From Rossellomorea aquimaris (lineage in GTDB: Bacteria > Bacillota > Bacilli > Bacillales > Bacillaceae_B): a stretch of DNA of 64,000 nt. The DNA is taken from positions 62,001-126,000 of the forward strand of contig NZ_JAIVAT010000009.1 in the NCBI RefSeq assembly GCF_020172085.1, written 5' to 3'. The position numbers and the translations under genes are program-made. This document shows, piece after piece, positions 16,785-25,150 of this stretch. How positions within the stretch are numbered: position 1 is the first letter of the stretch; the number at the start of each line of letters is the position of its first letter. The notes under the pieces are model-generated. The model was not told the DNA's origin. It worked only from the letters and a program-made list of their open reading frames with translations, and searched no databases.

Positions 16785-17207
16785 ATGGAAGCATTATATA
16801 CAGCAAAAGCAACAGCAACAGGTGGACGTGCCGGTAAAGTAACAAGCAGCGACGGAGTCTTGGATGTAGGACTTGCAATGCCAAAATCACTTGGTGGCAA
16901 CGGGGCTGAAGGCTCCACGAATCCAGAGCAGCTTTTCGCAGCAGGGTATGCCGCATGTTTCGATAGCGCCCTTAATTTAGTCGCACGTCAGGAAAGGAAA
17001 AAAATCGAATCCAAAGTAACCGCAGAGGTGTCCATCGGTAAAGATACGGACGGCGGATTCAAGTTAGGCGTTGCTTTAGTCGTAGGTGTCAGCGGTGTTG
17101 AGCTTGACGAAGCGAAGCAATTAGTGGAGAAAGCCCATGGAGTTTGCCCATATTCAAAAGCAACAAATGGGAATATCGATGTTGAATTACAAACTGAATT
17201 AATCTGA
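16785..17207 (+). CDS. ohr: Organic hydroperoxide reductase Ohr
   Basis: About 140 residues of the OsmC/Ohr family. The two redox cysteines are in their conserved settings: GYAACFDSAL and HGVCPYSKAT; NPEQLFAAGYAA is an Ohr hallmark. It reduces organic peroxides to alcohols, with electrons from dihydrolipoyl groups in studied members. The ATG at 16785 has GAGGAGTG eight bases upstream; the earlier GTG-type frame start at 16749 lies in the operator. Divergent ohrR supplies regulation, and a terminator follows. Confidence 0.95.
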   Translation: MEALYTAKATATGGRAGKVTSSDGVLDVGLAMPKSLGGNGAEGSTNPEQLFAAGYAACFDSALNLVARQERKKIESKVTAEVSIGKDTDGGFKLGVALVVGVSGVELDEAKQLVEKAHGVCPYSKATNGNIDVELQTELI

Positions 17208-17214
17208 TCATCAT

Positions 17215-17248
17215 GGATGGGTCTTTCAAGGCTCATCCTTTTTTTTTG
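17215..17248 (+). terminator. Terminator after ohr
   Basis: GGATGGG (17215-17221) pairs with CTCATCC (17232-17238, one G-T pair) and is followed by a ten-base T-run. Confidence 0.75.
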
Positions 17249-17336
17249 AAATATATCGAACATTTGTTCTTGTCTTTAATCACTCTCTTGTTCTATAATA
17301 AAAGAGTACTAAAATTCATGGGTATTGGAGTGGAAA

Positions 17337-17750
17337 ATGATGAAACATCAGGCTACACCTTATTTTAGTTTTGATGGGCAGGCAAGAGACGCATTGGAAT
17401 ACTACAAAGAAGTATTCGAAGGGGAAGTGCTGGGGATCCAGACATTCGGCGAGGCGGATTTTCCGAGTCCTCCTGAAATTTCAGATCACATCATGCACGC
17501 TCAATTTAAAAAAGGAGAGCTTTTCTTTATGATGTCTGACAGCTTTCCTGGCCAAGCCCCGACTGCGGGCAATCATATTTCACTTGTCCTCGAACTGGAG
17601 AGTGAAGAGGAAATCAATACTTATTACAAACGATTAACGGAAAAAGGAAACGCCGTAATGGAGCTTCAAGATACCTTCTGGGGTGCAATCTATGCCAAGG
17701 TAAAAGATCCTTTTGGCATCACCTGGGACCTTAACTACACAAAAAAATAA
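17337..17750 (+). CDS. PhnB/VOC-fold protein
   Basis: About 137 residues. It begins TPYFSFDGQARDALEYYKEVF and ends FWGAIYAKVKDPFGITWDLN, the two ends of the PhnB-like subgroup of the vicinal oxygen chelate superfamily (often labelled 3-demethylubiquinone methyltransferase-like). The substrate is not known for this subgroup. GGAG lies six bases before the ATG at 17337; an in-frame TTG at 17325 is less likely. Monocistronic. Confidence 0.8.
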   Translation: MMKHQATPYFSFDGQARDALEYYKEVFEGEVLGIQTFGEADFPSPPEISDHIMHAQFKKGELFFMMSDSFPGQAPTAGNHISLVLELESEEEINTYYKRLTEKGNAVMELQDTFWGAIYAKVKDPFGITWDLNYTKK

Positions 17751-17757
17751 GATGAAT

Positions 17758-17795
17758 AGGCTACTGCGTTACCATCTTCCGCAGTAGCCTTCTTA
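17758..17795 (+). terminator. Terminator after PhnB-like gene
   Basis: AGGCTACTGCG (17758-17768) and CGCAGTAGCCT (17780-17790) are perfect complements, followed by TTCTT; may also terminate the convergent redox operon. Confidence 0.8.
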
Positions 17796-17813
17796 AAATC
17801 CCAGTACCTCTTA

Positions 17814-18458
17814 TCATACACCGAAGGCAAGATCCGTCCCTTTCATAATATGATAATACTTATCGATTTTAAGGATGGTACCTTCTGTTATGAGTTCTTT
17901 CGTCAGGCTTGTAACGGTTTCCCTTGTTGAACCAATGAAACTTGCGATATCCTGATGGGTCAGATGCACATTGATTTTCATATAATTTCCTTTCATTTCT
18001 CCAAAACGAGGCATTAGGAAGGTCATGAGATGAAGAATTCTTTCTTTGACGGGGGCAAACATAATGCGTTCAAGGAATACACTCCTCTGTTTCATATGCT
18101 GATTGAGGGCAGAATACAATTCAGTCAAGGTCGGGTGATGAGTGACCCCTATGCGCTCCACCTGTTTTTGAGTGAGCACCCGGAGCACTGTCGTATCGAT
18201 CGCTTCAGCATATACACCCTCATCGTCTAAACTGAAGCGGGGTATATTACTGAAGAATTCACCTTCTCCAAGAACAATGAGAATGGTTTTTCGCCCATCC
18301 TCACTGTTCTTATAGAGCTTTACTTTTCCCGATTGAATCATATAAAGATTTTTACTCAATGAAAAAGGCTGATAGATTACTTCTTTTTTTGAGTAGTTTA
18401 CGAGCCTCCCTGGCAAATCTTCCATAAAGGAAGTCGACCTCAATGGTGCTGAATTCAT
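17814..18458 (-). CDS. Crp/Fnr-family transcriptional regulator, last gene of redox operon
   Basis: 214 residues: an N-terminal cyclic-nucleotide-like beta roll ([24 protein letters not shown]), a dimerisation helix, and a C-terminal helix-turn-helix ([24 protein letters not shown]). There are no N-terminal cysteines for an iron-sulfur cluster, so it is not an Fnr-type oxygen sensor. Its start overlaps the msrAB stop (ATGA), so it is translationally coupled and co-expressed with the two-component system and MsrAB. Ligand and targets are unknown; a role in a redox or nitrogen-oxide response is inference from context. Confidence 0.85.
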   Translation of the reverse strand: MNSAPLRSTSFMEDLPGRLVNYSKKEVIYQPFSLSKNLYMIQSGKVKLYKNSEDGRKTILIVLGEGEFFSNIPRFSLDDEGVYAEAIDTTVLRVLTQKQVERIGVTHHPTLTELYSALNQHMKQRSVFLERIMFAPVKERILHLMTFLMPRFGEMKGNYMKINVHLTHQDIASFIGSTRETVTSLTKELITEGTILKIDKYYHIMKGTDLAFGV

Positions 18459-19597
18459 GACGCCCCCTCCTCATTACTTTCAAATTCGGACACAAACTCA
18501 CCGTATCCCTGCTCTTCCAATTCATCTTTCGGGACGAACCTGAGGGCTGCTGAATTCATACAATACCTCAATCCTGTAGGCTTGGGTCCATCTTCGAATA
18601 CATGACCCAAGTGGGAGTCGGCGTGTTTACTTCTGACCTCCGTACGGACCATGAACAATGTCCGGTCCTCTACTTCAATAATATTGTCTTCAACTAAGGG
18701 TTTTGTGAAACTTGGCCATCCTGTTCCACTCTTGAATTTATCCTTCGAACTGAAAAGAGGTTCACCTGAGACGACGTCAACATAGATCCCCTCTTCCTTG
18801 TTATCCCAATATTTATTCTTGAAGGCTTCTTCAGTCCCCTCTTCCTGAGTGACTTTGTATTGAAGTTCCGTAAGCATTTCTTTTAATTCATCATCTGTAT
18901 AGGAAGGATAAAGAGAGCTGGTTTCGAGTTTGATATGCCGATCTTTTCCCCAAGCCTCATCCAGAAAATCATCCCTTCCTGAATTAGCTCTGTAGAATTT
19001 ATAGCTTAATTTATTTTTCTTATAGTAATCCTGATGGTACTCTTCCGCTTTGTAAAAAGTTTTAGCAGGTTTGATTTCTGTTACGATCTCTTCTTTAAAT
19101 CGACCTGAGTCTGCCAATTCCTTCTTAGACTGCTGTGCCGCTTTCATTTGGTCTTCGTTATGATAATAAATCCCGCTCACATATTGAGGTCCCCGGTCGA
19201 CGAATTGCCCGCCGGCATCCGTTGGATCGACCTGTCTCCAGAAGATCATTAATAATTGCTCATACGTAATCACATCGGGATCATATTCAACTTGAACAGC
19301 TTCCACGTGGCCCGTCTGTTTAGAGGACACTTCATCATATGTCGGATTTTCTTCTTCGCCTCCCGTGTATCCTGAAATGACTGAGTAAACGCCATCCAGT
19401 TTTTCAAAGGGCGGCTCCATACACCAGAAGCATCCCCCTGCGAAAGTGGCGAGTTCATGGTCTTCATCGATCATGTTGGTTTTCACCGGCTCACTTCCAA
19501 GGGATTTCTGTGTCATGCTGGCATACAGTTTCGGTCCGAAGAATGCCCCTAGACCGACTAGGATTACTAATCCAATTCCGATCACTATTTTTTTCAT
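18455..19597 (-). CDS. msrAB: Membrane-anchored bifunctional methionine sulfoxide reductase MsrAB
   Basis: 380 residues: a hydrophobic anchor (about 4-24), an MsrA domain (about 48-205) with catalytic Cys56 in GGCFWC, and an MsrB domain (about 235-360) with catalytic Cys346 in [11 protein letters not shown]. It should reduce both S and R diastereomers of methionine sulfoxide. The anchor suggests it repairs proteins on the outer side of the membrane. The MsrB loop reads SGTGWPSF, with Thr where many MsrB proteins have the resolving Cys, and no zinc CxxC pairs are present. It lies 15 bases after the histidine kinase stop and overlaps the Crp-like gene. Confidence 0.93.
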   Translation of the reverse strand: MKKIVIGIGLVILVGLGAFFGPKLYASMTQKSLGSEPVKTNMIDEDHELATFAGGCFWCMEPPFEKLDGVYSVISGYTGGEEENPTYDEVSSKQTGHVEAVQVEYDPDVITYEQLLMIFWRQVDPTDAGGQFVDRGPQYVSGIYYHNEDQMKAAQQSKKELADSGRFKEEIVTEIKPAKTFYKAEEYHQDYYKKNKLSYKFYRANSGRDDFLDEAWGKDRHIKLETSSLYPSYTDDELKEMLTELQYKVTQEEGTEEAFKNKYWDNKEEGIYVDVVSGEPLFSSKDKFKSGTGWPSFTKPLVEDNIIEVEDRTLFMVRTEVRSKHADSHLGHVFEDGPKPTGLRYCMNSAALRFVPKDELEEQGYGEFVSEFESNEEGAS

Positions 19598-19612
19598 CGT
19601 CTCTCCTCCTTG

Positions 19613-20647
19613 CTATTTTACTAAAGGTAGTCGAAACCAGAAGGTGCTGCCCGATCGTCCATCACTTTCCACACCTATTTCTCCATCGTGAAGCTCGATG
19701 ATTTCCTTGCTGATGGAAAGCCCAAGACCTGATCCTCCTCCCGCTTTGTTACGGGATTTCTCTACCCTGTAGAACCGTTCAAAGATAGAAGCTTGCTCTT
19801 CAATGGCCACTCCCCTTCCTTCGTCCTTCACAGAAAACTCTACCTGTTCCCCTTTTTTCACAGCATGAATTTCAAGGGTTGTATGGTCAGGTGAGAAGGA
19901 AAGAGCATTTTGGATAAGGTTCGTCATGACTCTTTTAATTTGAACAGGCATTAATGGAACGAGGGGCAAGCCCTCATCGTATTCAACTTTCACTTCTATA
20001 TTCTTTTCCTCAATTTTGCGTTCAAACTGCTGAATGGTATCAATCAATAGCTGATCGATAGGAGTAGGGGACGGTTTCCAAGACAGCTTTCTGTTTTCCA
20101 GCTGTGAAAACTCCAATACCTCTTCAATCAACAGACTTAATTTTTCCGTTTCCGAAAGAATCGTTTCATAATAGCGTCGCCTTGTCTCCGGATCTTCAAT
20201 GATGTCATCATTCAAAGCTGCAACGAAGGAGTGGATCGAAGACAGGGGTGTCCTGAGATCATGGGATACATTCGCAATGAGCTCACTCTTGAACTTCTCT
20301 GATTCCTTTAATTCACCAAACATCCCTTCGATCCTTGAAGACATATGATTAAAGTTAGCAGCGAGTTCCTTGATTTCCTGCGGTCCCGCTTCAGTCACCT
20401 TCACATCAAAGTCGCCGTTCGCCATCTTCCCCGCTTCTCTGCTCATCTGCTTTACAGACTTTAACAAAGGGGATGTAATCATCAAATTCACAGCAAATGA
20501 TAGCAGCCCTGCGCCCAATGTAATGAGCGAAAGAAGAATGATGATATCTGTTGAGATAAACATTTGGACATATGAAATGGTGAGAAAAACCAGAATCACT
20601 ACGAGAGAAATCGTGTTGGCCAAAATAAGGAGCGTTCTAATCTTCAT
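19613..20647 (-). CDS. Sensor histidine kinase of the redox operon
   Basis: 344 residues from the ATG at 20647, chosen because GAGGGGGAG precedes it; longer frames read back through the response regulator gene. Two membrane segments (about 7-28 and 35-57) are separated by only about six residues, leaving almost no external sensor domain. A HAMP domain (about 58-110), a phospho-acceptor helix with His129 (NVSHDLRTP) and an ATP-binding domain with N and G boxes (GGGSGLGLSISKEI) follow. It overlaps the regulator gene by 11 bases. The minimal loop implies sensing within the membrane or through a partner, possibly the DM13 protein encoded first in the operon. Confidence 0.9.
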   Translation of the reverse strand: MKIRTLLILANTISLVVILVFLTISYVQMFISTDIIILLSLITLGAGLLSFAVNLMITSPLLKSVKQMSREAGKMANGDFDVKVTEAGPQEIKELAANFNHMSSRIEGMFGELKESEKFKSELIANVSHDLRTPLSSIHSFVAALNDDIIEDPETRRRYYETILSETEKLSLLIEEVLEFSQLENRKLSWKPSPTPIDQLLIDTIQQFERKIEEKNIEVKVEYDEGLPLVPLMPVQIKRVMTNLIQNALSFSPDHTTLEIHAVKKGEQVEFSVKDEGRGVAIEEQASIFERFYRVEKSRNKAGGGSGLGLSISKEIIELHDGEIGVESDGRSGSTFWFRLPLVK

Positions 20648-21341
20648 GATGATGCTCCCCCTCGAATTTATATCCGATTCCCCACACGGTTTTGATCCAT
20701 TTCGGCTCGGATGGATCATCCTCGATCTTTTCCCTCAGTCTCCGAATATGCACATTGATCGTATTGGCATCCCCTAGATATTCATATCCCCATAATGTCT
20801 CGATCAGCTGTGATTTTGAGAATACCTGCGCAGGATGCTGCGCCAGTAAAGATAATAGTTCAAACTCTTTCACTGTCATTTCGACTTCATTTCCTCTAGA
20901 AATCACCTTACGTTTATTACGGTCAATTTGAAGTCCTTTCCACCTAAGAACATTCTGTTGTTCTTCGGTTGGCGCAGAATAAGTCCTTCTCAATACGTTT
21001 TTAACCCGAAGTAAAAGCTCACGGGGACTGAACGGTTTCGTGACATAGTCGTCCGCCCCTATCGTGAGTCCATATATACGATCTTTTTCTTGACCAAGTG
21101 CTGTCAGCATGATGATCGGTGTATCATGGTCCTCCCTTATTTTTTCTGCTGCCTGCCAGCCATCCATTTCGGGCATCATGATGTCGAGGACGACAATGTC
21201 CGGATGGAACGATCGATACTTTTCGAGCGCCTCTCTCCCGTTAAAGGCGGTACTCACCTCAAAGCCCTCCCGGACAAGATAACGTGAACATACATCCACA
21301 ATATTTTCTTCATCGTCTACCAACAGCACTTTTTTGACCAC
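20637..21341 (-). CDS. OmpR-family response regulator of the redox operon
   Basis: 234 residues: receiver domain with acidic pair DD (9-10), phospho-acceptor Asp53 (VVLDIMMPEMDG) and Lys in DDYVTKPFSP, then a winged-helix domain (TVKEFELLSLLAQHPAQVFS, NTINVHIRRLREKI). The GTG start has GGAGCG upstream. It is cotranscribed with the cognate kinase. Direct repeats of TTAAG upstream of the operon (21919-21956, minus strand) have the 10-12 bp spacing expected for this class and may be its own binding site. Confidence 0.92.
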   Translation of the reverse strand: MVKKVLLVDDEENIVDVCSRYLVREGFEVSTAFNGREALEKYRSFHPDIVVLDIMMPEMDGWQAAEKIREDHDTPIIMLTALGQEKDRIYGLTIGADDYVTKPFSPRELLLRVKNVLRRTYSAPTEEQQNVLRWKGLQIDRNKRKVISRGNEVEMTVKEFELLSLLAQHPAQVFSKSQLIETLWGYEYLGDANTINVHIRRLREKIEDDPSEPKWIKTVWGIGYKFEGEHHHED

Positions 21342-21354
21342 TTTGAACGCTCCT

Positions 21355-21870
21355 TTACATCCCTGTACCTAATTCGGCACTTCCAAAATCAACATTGAAT
21401 TGCTTACACCAAATCACGATTTTCATTCCTTCAGCCGCCGTTACACCACTTGGGATTTCATAGTTTTGATTGCCCATGTTTCCTTTTAACTCTCCAAGAG
21501 AAACTCCCTCTTTTGTTTCTTGATCTGCTTCTACTAAGTAAACGTAAAGATCCGGTCCGTTGGTCACATCAATATTTTCCAATCTGACATTTTCTCCCGA
21601 AACCATCACGCTCCCTTTTGCATGGTGATTGGAGTCTGCCCCTTTAAACATTCCCGTGAGTTCACTTTCTTTCATTGTATCGCTTGTCATAGCGTCTTGC
21701 GAAGATGAATCGGCTTCTTTCATAGTATCCTCTTCGTTTTCTTTCATATGAGAAGCTGTTGAAGTTTCGGGTGCTTCATTTACGACCTTGTCAAAGAACA
21801 AGGGGGAAACAAGCCACCAGCCGACTCCCAACATTCCTGCTACAACAATTCCTATTAACCATTTTTTCAA
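21355..21870 (-). CDS. Membrane-anchored DM13-domain protein, first gene of redox operon
   Basis: About 171 residues: an N-terminal anchor (WLIGIVVAGMLGVGWWLV), a Ser/Thr/Glu/Lys-rich linker, and a DM13 domain from about residue 75 (SVMVSGENVRLENIDVTNGPDLYVYL and IVIWCKQFNVDFGSAEL with the family Cys). DM13 domains have been proposed to be redox-active. The mature domain would lie outside the membrane. A TTG start at 21870 fits AAAGGA about eight bases upstream; the ATG at 21879 almost touches it. The response regulator follows after 13 bases. Confidence 0.82.
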   Translation of the reverse strand: MKKWLIGIVVAGMLGVGWWLVSPLFFDKVVNEAPETSTASHMKENEEDTMKEADSSSQDAMTSDTMKESELTGMFKGADSNHHAKGSVMVSGENVRLENIDVTNGPDLYVYLVEADQETKEGVSLGELKGNMGNQNYEIPSGVTAAEGMKIVIWCKQFNVDFGSAELGTGM

Positions 21871-21902
21871 TACGATCATCCTTTCTTTTTCAGATTAACT
21901 GT

Positions 21903-21956
21903 AGTATAAAAAACAAACCTTATGGAATCTTAACGGAATCCTTAATTATTTCTTAA
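21903..21956 (-). promoter_or_regulatory. Promoter and direct repeats upstream of the redox operon
   Basis: On the minus strand a -10 TATACT lies at 21908-21903. Upstream are TTAAG at 21956-21952, 21945-21941 and 21933-21929, then ATAAG at 21923-21919, with spacings of 11, 12 and 10 bp. No -35 consensus is present. The arrangement suits binding of phosphorylated OmpR-type dimers, probably the operon's own regulator. Confidence 0.55.
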
Positions 21957-22035
21957 ATGTACGTCGGACTTCATTTTGGACAGGTTCCAATGAATCTGAG
22001 ATAGTAAAAGATATTGAACTAAAGGAGACTAATTC

Positions 22036-23118
22036 ATGCTAATTACTCTGATATTCATCTTCATCATCTTTTTGACCGGTTTCCTGGTTGTACGTTACTA
22101 TCCCGCTTTTGGAAAGAAACCGGCCCAGGAGAGAGTTAACTCATCTCCTCAATATTCGGAAGGTTCATTCCAAAATTCGATGCCCACTTCCATGGATTCA
22201 AGCTTCTCTTCATCCGTTTCAATGGTTCGGGACCTGGTAAAAAGGAATGCCAATCGTAAACCAGCTGACGATATGCCAAGAGTCGCGTTCCCAACTCTTG
22301 ATCACCCCTATCCTGTTACCAATGTAACGTGGTTTGGACACTCTGCTTCGATGATTGAAATCGATGGAAAGAGGTTGTTACTTGATCCCATGTTTGGAAA
22401 AGCCCCCTCTCCATTTCCGTGGATCGGTGGAAAAAGGTATAGCAAGGAGCTGCCATTTCAAATCGATGAACTTCCTTCCATTGATGCCGTGATATTCTCC
22501 CATGACCATTACGATCATCTTGATTACGGGACGATTCGAAAGCTTCAAAATAAAGTGAAGCAATTCTTTGTGCCGATCGGGGTAGGAAGTCATTTGGAGC
22601 GCTGGGGAATCAATCCTGAGTGCATTAGAGAACTTGATTGGTGGGACAAAGTAGAGTGGAATGGTCTTACACTGGCCTGTACCCCTGCAAGGCATTTTTC
22701 AGGACGGAGCCTGAATGATCGTAACGCTTCTTTATGGTGTTCGTGGTGTATCATCGGGATCTCTTCTAAAATCTTTTTTAGCGGGGATAGTGGTTACGGG
22801 CCACACTTCAAGGAGATTGGGGAGCAATATGGTCCATTCGATTTGACCTTAATGGAATGCGGTCAATACGACCCAAGATGGGCACCGATTCATATGCTTC
22901 CTGAAGAAACGGTCCAAGCCCATATTGATGTGAAAGGAAAATCGCTCATGCCTGTTCATTGGGGGGCGTTTACCTTATCCTTTCATGAATGGACAGACCC
23001 GATAAACCGTGTGACCAAGAGAGGGAAAGAACTAAATGTTACTGTTGCTACCCCTAAAATCGGGGAAACATTTCTTGTAAAAGGAGATTCCCTGCCGTCT
23101 TCACGGTGGTGGGAATGA
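22036..23118 (+). CDS. Metallo-beta-lactamase-fold hydrolase (NAPE-PLD/UlaG-like)
   Basis: 360 residues with an N-terminal membrane segment (ITLIFIFIIFLTGFLVV) and then an MBL-fold domain: NVTWFGHSASMIEIDG, the metal motif SHDHYDHLD, later LDWWDKVEWNGL, FFSGDSGYGPHF and a terminal PVHWGAF histidine. These are features of the N-acyl-phosphatidylethanolamine phospholipase D-like group. The single anchor suggests membrane association, with uncertain topology. GGAGAC lies upstream of the ATG. Substrate unknown; lipid phosphodiester is one possibility. Confidence 0.85.
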   Translation: MLITLIFIFIIFLTGFLVVRYYPAFGKKPAQERVNSSPQYSEGSFQNSMPTSMDSSFSSSVSMVRDLVKRNANRKPADDMPRVAFPTLDHPYPVTNVTWFGHSASMIEIDGKRLLLDPMFGKAPSPFPWIGGKRYSKELPFQIDELPSIDAVIFSHDHYDHLDYGTIRKLQNKVKQFFVPIGVGSHLERWGINPECIRELDWWDKVEWNGLTLACTPARHFSGRSLNDRNASLWCSWCIIGISSKIFFSGDSGYGPHFKEIGEQYGPFDLTLMECGQYDPRWAPIHMLPEETVQAHIDVKGKSLMPVHWGAFTLSFHEWTDPINRVTKRGKELNVTVATPKIGETFLVKGDSLPSSRWWE

Positions 23119-23124
23119 ACAAAC

Positions 23125-23172
23125 AATCGCCTAGTTGTATACACTATCTAAGGAACTTTAAAGTAGGCGATT
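23125..23172 (+). promoter_or_regulatory. Inverted repeat just upstream of the repetitive-protein gene
   Basis: AATCGCCTA (23125-23133) and TAGGCGATT (23164-23172) are perfect complements separated by 30 bases. The right arm ends five bases before the ATG and covers the only SD-like bases (AGTAGG), so the folded form would hide the initiation region. No T-run follows, so it is not a standard terminator. Confidence 0.4.
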
Positions 23173-23177
23173 AGACT

Positions 23178-23720
23178 ATGAGTAATGAGCAAAAAGCCAC
23201 GTTCGGAGCCTGGGTTGCAGCCATCGGGACTGTTCTAGCCGCAATAGGCAGTACCCCGATTAAGAGCATTCCAGAGAATACCCTGAGGTCGTTCAATCTC
23301 GTAGGAAATGAAATGCAGGCTACCGGGAATGCCCTTGAAGCAGATGCCATAGAGGAATTCTTGCTGACAAAAGCCGGGAATGAAATTCAAGCCATTGGGA
23401 ACGTCACCGTCATTGCCGGAATTGTCATTGATTTTAATGACATTATCAAGCAGGAGCTTAATATCAAAGGGAACCTCCTTCAGGCATTAGGCGGATCTGC
23501 CGCTCTCTACGATTCATTCAATGAAGAACATTCAATGGAAGTACTTTATTCCATTTACGGGAATCTTCTTCAGATCATCGGTAACTCCCTTCAAGCCATC
23601 TCCGGCATCCTCGAAATAAATGATAGAGACAGCGGAAATATTAATGTGGTGGGGAGTTGGATTCAGGCGATCGGCTCCATTATTTCAGCCCTCGTCCAAA
23701 CAAAAGAATCTTCCGACTGA
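23178..23720 (+). CDS. Repetitive GN-x-x-QA-x-G protein (180 aa)
   Basis: The protein is built from five or six loose copies of G-N-x-(I/L/M)-Q-A-x-G: GNEMQATGNA, GNEIQAIGNV, GNLLQALGGS, GNLLQIIGNSLQAISG and SWIQAIGSI. Copies are separated by hydrophobic stretches with acidic residues. It resembles a Bacillus family of unknown function that I recall as DUF6944, but I am not certain. There is no signal peptide. The ribosome binding site is weak and lies in the hairpin described at 23125-23172. An amphipathic repeat protein acting at a surface or membrane is possible but unproven. Confidence 0.7.
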   Translation: MSNEQKATFGAWVAAIGTVLAAIGSTPIKSIPENTLRSFNLVGNEMQATGNALEADAIEEFLLTKAGNEIQAIGNVTVIAGIVIDFNDIIKQELNIKGNLLQALGGSAALYDSFNEEHSMEVLYSIYGNLLQIIGNSLQAISGILEINDRDSGNINVVGSWIQAIGSIISALVQTKESSD

Positions 23721-23775
23721 TGTTGCTTTACATAGTTTTTCAAATGTAGAGCAACAGAATCAGATGCTCTGCATG

Positions 23776-23810
23776 AAAGGCTGTTTTTTTTAAAAAGCAG
23801 CCTTTTTATT
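23776..23810 (+). terminator. Terminator after the repetitive-protein gene
   Basis: AAAGGCTG pairs with CAGCCTTT, extended by a T-run opposite an A-run within the loop side, and followed by TTATT. Confidence 0.7.
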
Positions 23811-23924
23811 GTTCACCTTCTCATATAGGCCCTTTTACATAATATCTTTTGATCTGGGTTATCGCCCATACCAATTCACCCAAGAACGAATATTCATAAC
23901 CTAGATAGAGAGGAGGCTTTTGCT

Positions 23925-24173
23925 ATGAATGATTTTCAACCTGTAAATAATGAAATGTTTGTGGATTATCATGATATACGTCGTCCAATCGGACGGCCGG
24001 GCTTCGGAAGACGTCCGTTTGGGTTTGGATTCGGCTTCAGTCCGTTTGTTGGCGGGCTTGCAGGAGGATTACTGGGTGCGGCATTATTGAGTCCTGGCTA
24101 TGGCTATGGATACGGATATGGTTATCCGCCACCTTATTATGGTTACCCATATCCTTACCCTTATTATTATTAA
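23925..24173 (+). CDS. Gly/Tyr/Pro-rich small protein, spore-coat-like
   Basis: 82 residues from an ATG preceded by GAGGAGG. The first third is ordinary and ends RRPIGRPGFGRRPFGFGFG; the middle is a glycine-rich hydrophobic segment (GGLAGGLLGAALL). The tail consists almost only of Tyr, Gly and Pro. Such compositions are common in spore coat and other cross-linked surface proteins, so a coat role is plausible but rests on composition alone. It is monocistronic with a strong terminator. Confidence 0.65.
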   Translation: MNDFQPVNNEMFVDYHDIRRPIGRPGFGRRPFGFGFGFSPFVGGLAGGLLGAALLSPGYGYGYGYGYPPPYYGYPYPYPYYY

Positions 24174-24190
24174 TATCATACAGAACGAAG

Positions 24191-24232
24191 AGGAACCCGT
24201 TGTCCCATGTTGGGAAAACGGGTTCCTTTTTT
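24191..24232 (+). terminator. Terminator after Gly/Tyr-rich gene
   Basis: AGGAACCCGTT (24191-24201) pairs with AACGGGTTCCT (24217-24227), with an inner TCCCA/TGGGA stem, followed by TTTTTATTTT. Confidence 0.88.
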
Positions 24233-24251
24233 ATTTTCTAAGTTGACTCCT

Positions 24252-25100
24252 TTACAGACATAGATGGATATTGTTTCCTGAAGGATCTTGAGTGAGATAT
24301 CTTCCGTTTTGTTCTTCGATGGGAGCCCCTATGGACCGTAGATGTTGAAGAGTCGCCCTTAGCTTTTCTTGAGTTGAGAAGTGCAGCGTGAACCAGTTTA
24401 GACCCGCACTGTTTTCAGTCGGCCTTGGTGCGCCCACACCATTCCAGGTGTTCAATCCGATGTGATGATGATATCCACCTGTTGAAATGAAAAGTGCCTG
24501 ATTTCCAAACCGGCTGACTACGTCGAATCCAAGTCCTTTTCGATAGAATTCTTCCGTTGACTTCAAATCTGACAAGTGCAAATGAATGTGCCCCATCACC
24601 GTGCCGGCAGGAAGTCCATGCCACGATTCTCCCTCTGCCTCGGCTAAAAGTCCTTGGGCATCGATGGGATCCACCGCCATCTCTACCTGATCTCCATTCC
24701 ATGTCCAATCCGTCGATGGACGGTCCCTGTATATCTCGATTCCATTTCCATCGGGATCTTGTAAATAAAGCGCCTCACTGACAAGGTGATCAGATGAACC
24801 CAGTCTAATATTCAACCGGACCATGTGAGCCAATATTTTGGCAAGCTCTTTTCGATTAGGCAGCAACAAGGCGAAATGATAGAGCCCCGTCGTCCTATGC
24901 TCTTTAGGCATGATATGTTCAGGCTGCTCCAAGCTTAACAAAGGTTGAATGCCGTCCGAGGTTAAAGTTGCCTTCTTCTCTGTTTGATTCAATATTTTAA
25001 ACCCGATTACTTCCTGATAAAAGGATAGAGATCGACTTACATCCTGTACCTTTAAGTTTACTTCACCAACAAAAGTATGGGGTCCTTTATGAAAGTTCAT
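24252..25100 (-). CDS. catE: Catechol 2,3-dioxygenase CatE
   Basis: 282 residues with two VOC modules. The stretches TTGLYHFALLLPNRKELA, SEALYLQDPDGNGIEIY, MGHIHLHLSDL and GGYHHHIGLN match B. subtilis CatE, which opens catechol rings by extradiol cleavage. Metal ligands should be the His of HIHLH, a His of HHHIG and a C-terminal Glu. In B. subtilis catDE responds to catechol and quinones through the thiol-based regulator CatR and its relative YodB. Here a Cys-bearing HxlR regulator is divergent. No catD is visible, so the gene stands alone. GGAGG precedes the ATG. Confidence 0.88.
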   Translation of the reverse strand: MNFHKGPHTFVGEVNLKVQDVSRSLSFYQEVIGFKILNQTEKKATLTSDGIQPLLSLEQPEHIMPKEHRTTGLYHFALLLPNRKELAKILAHMVRLNIRLGSSDHLVSEALYLQDPDGNGIEIYRDRPSTDWTWNGDQVEMAVDPIDAQGLLAEAEGESWHGLPAGTVMGHIHLHLSDLKSTEEFYRKGLGFDVVSRFGNQALFISTGGYHHHIGLNTWNGVGAPRPTENSAGLNWFTLHFSTQEKLRATLQHLRSIGAPIEEQNGRYLTQDPSGNNIHLCL

Positions 25101-25150
25101 CTTTATTTTCCTCCAATTTAAAGTGGATTGTTTATACTATTTGTTATTAG

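Noticed and set aside
18030-18230. Plus-strand frame inside the Crp-like gene
   Set aside because: Antisense shadow of a well-supported gene.
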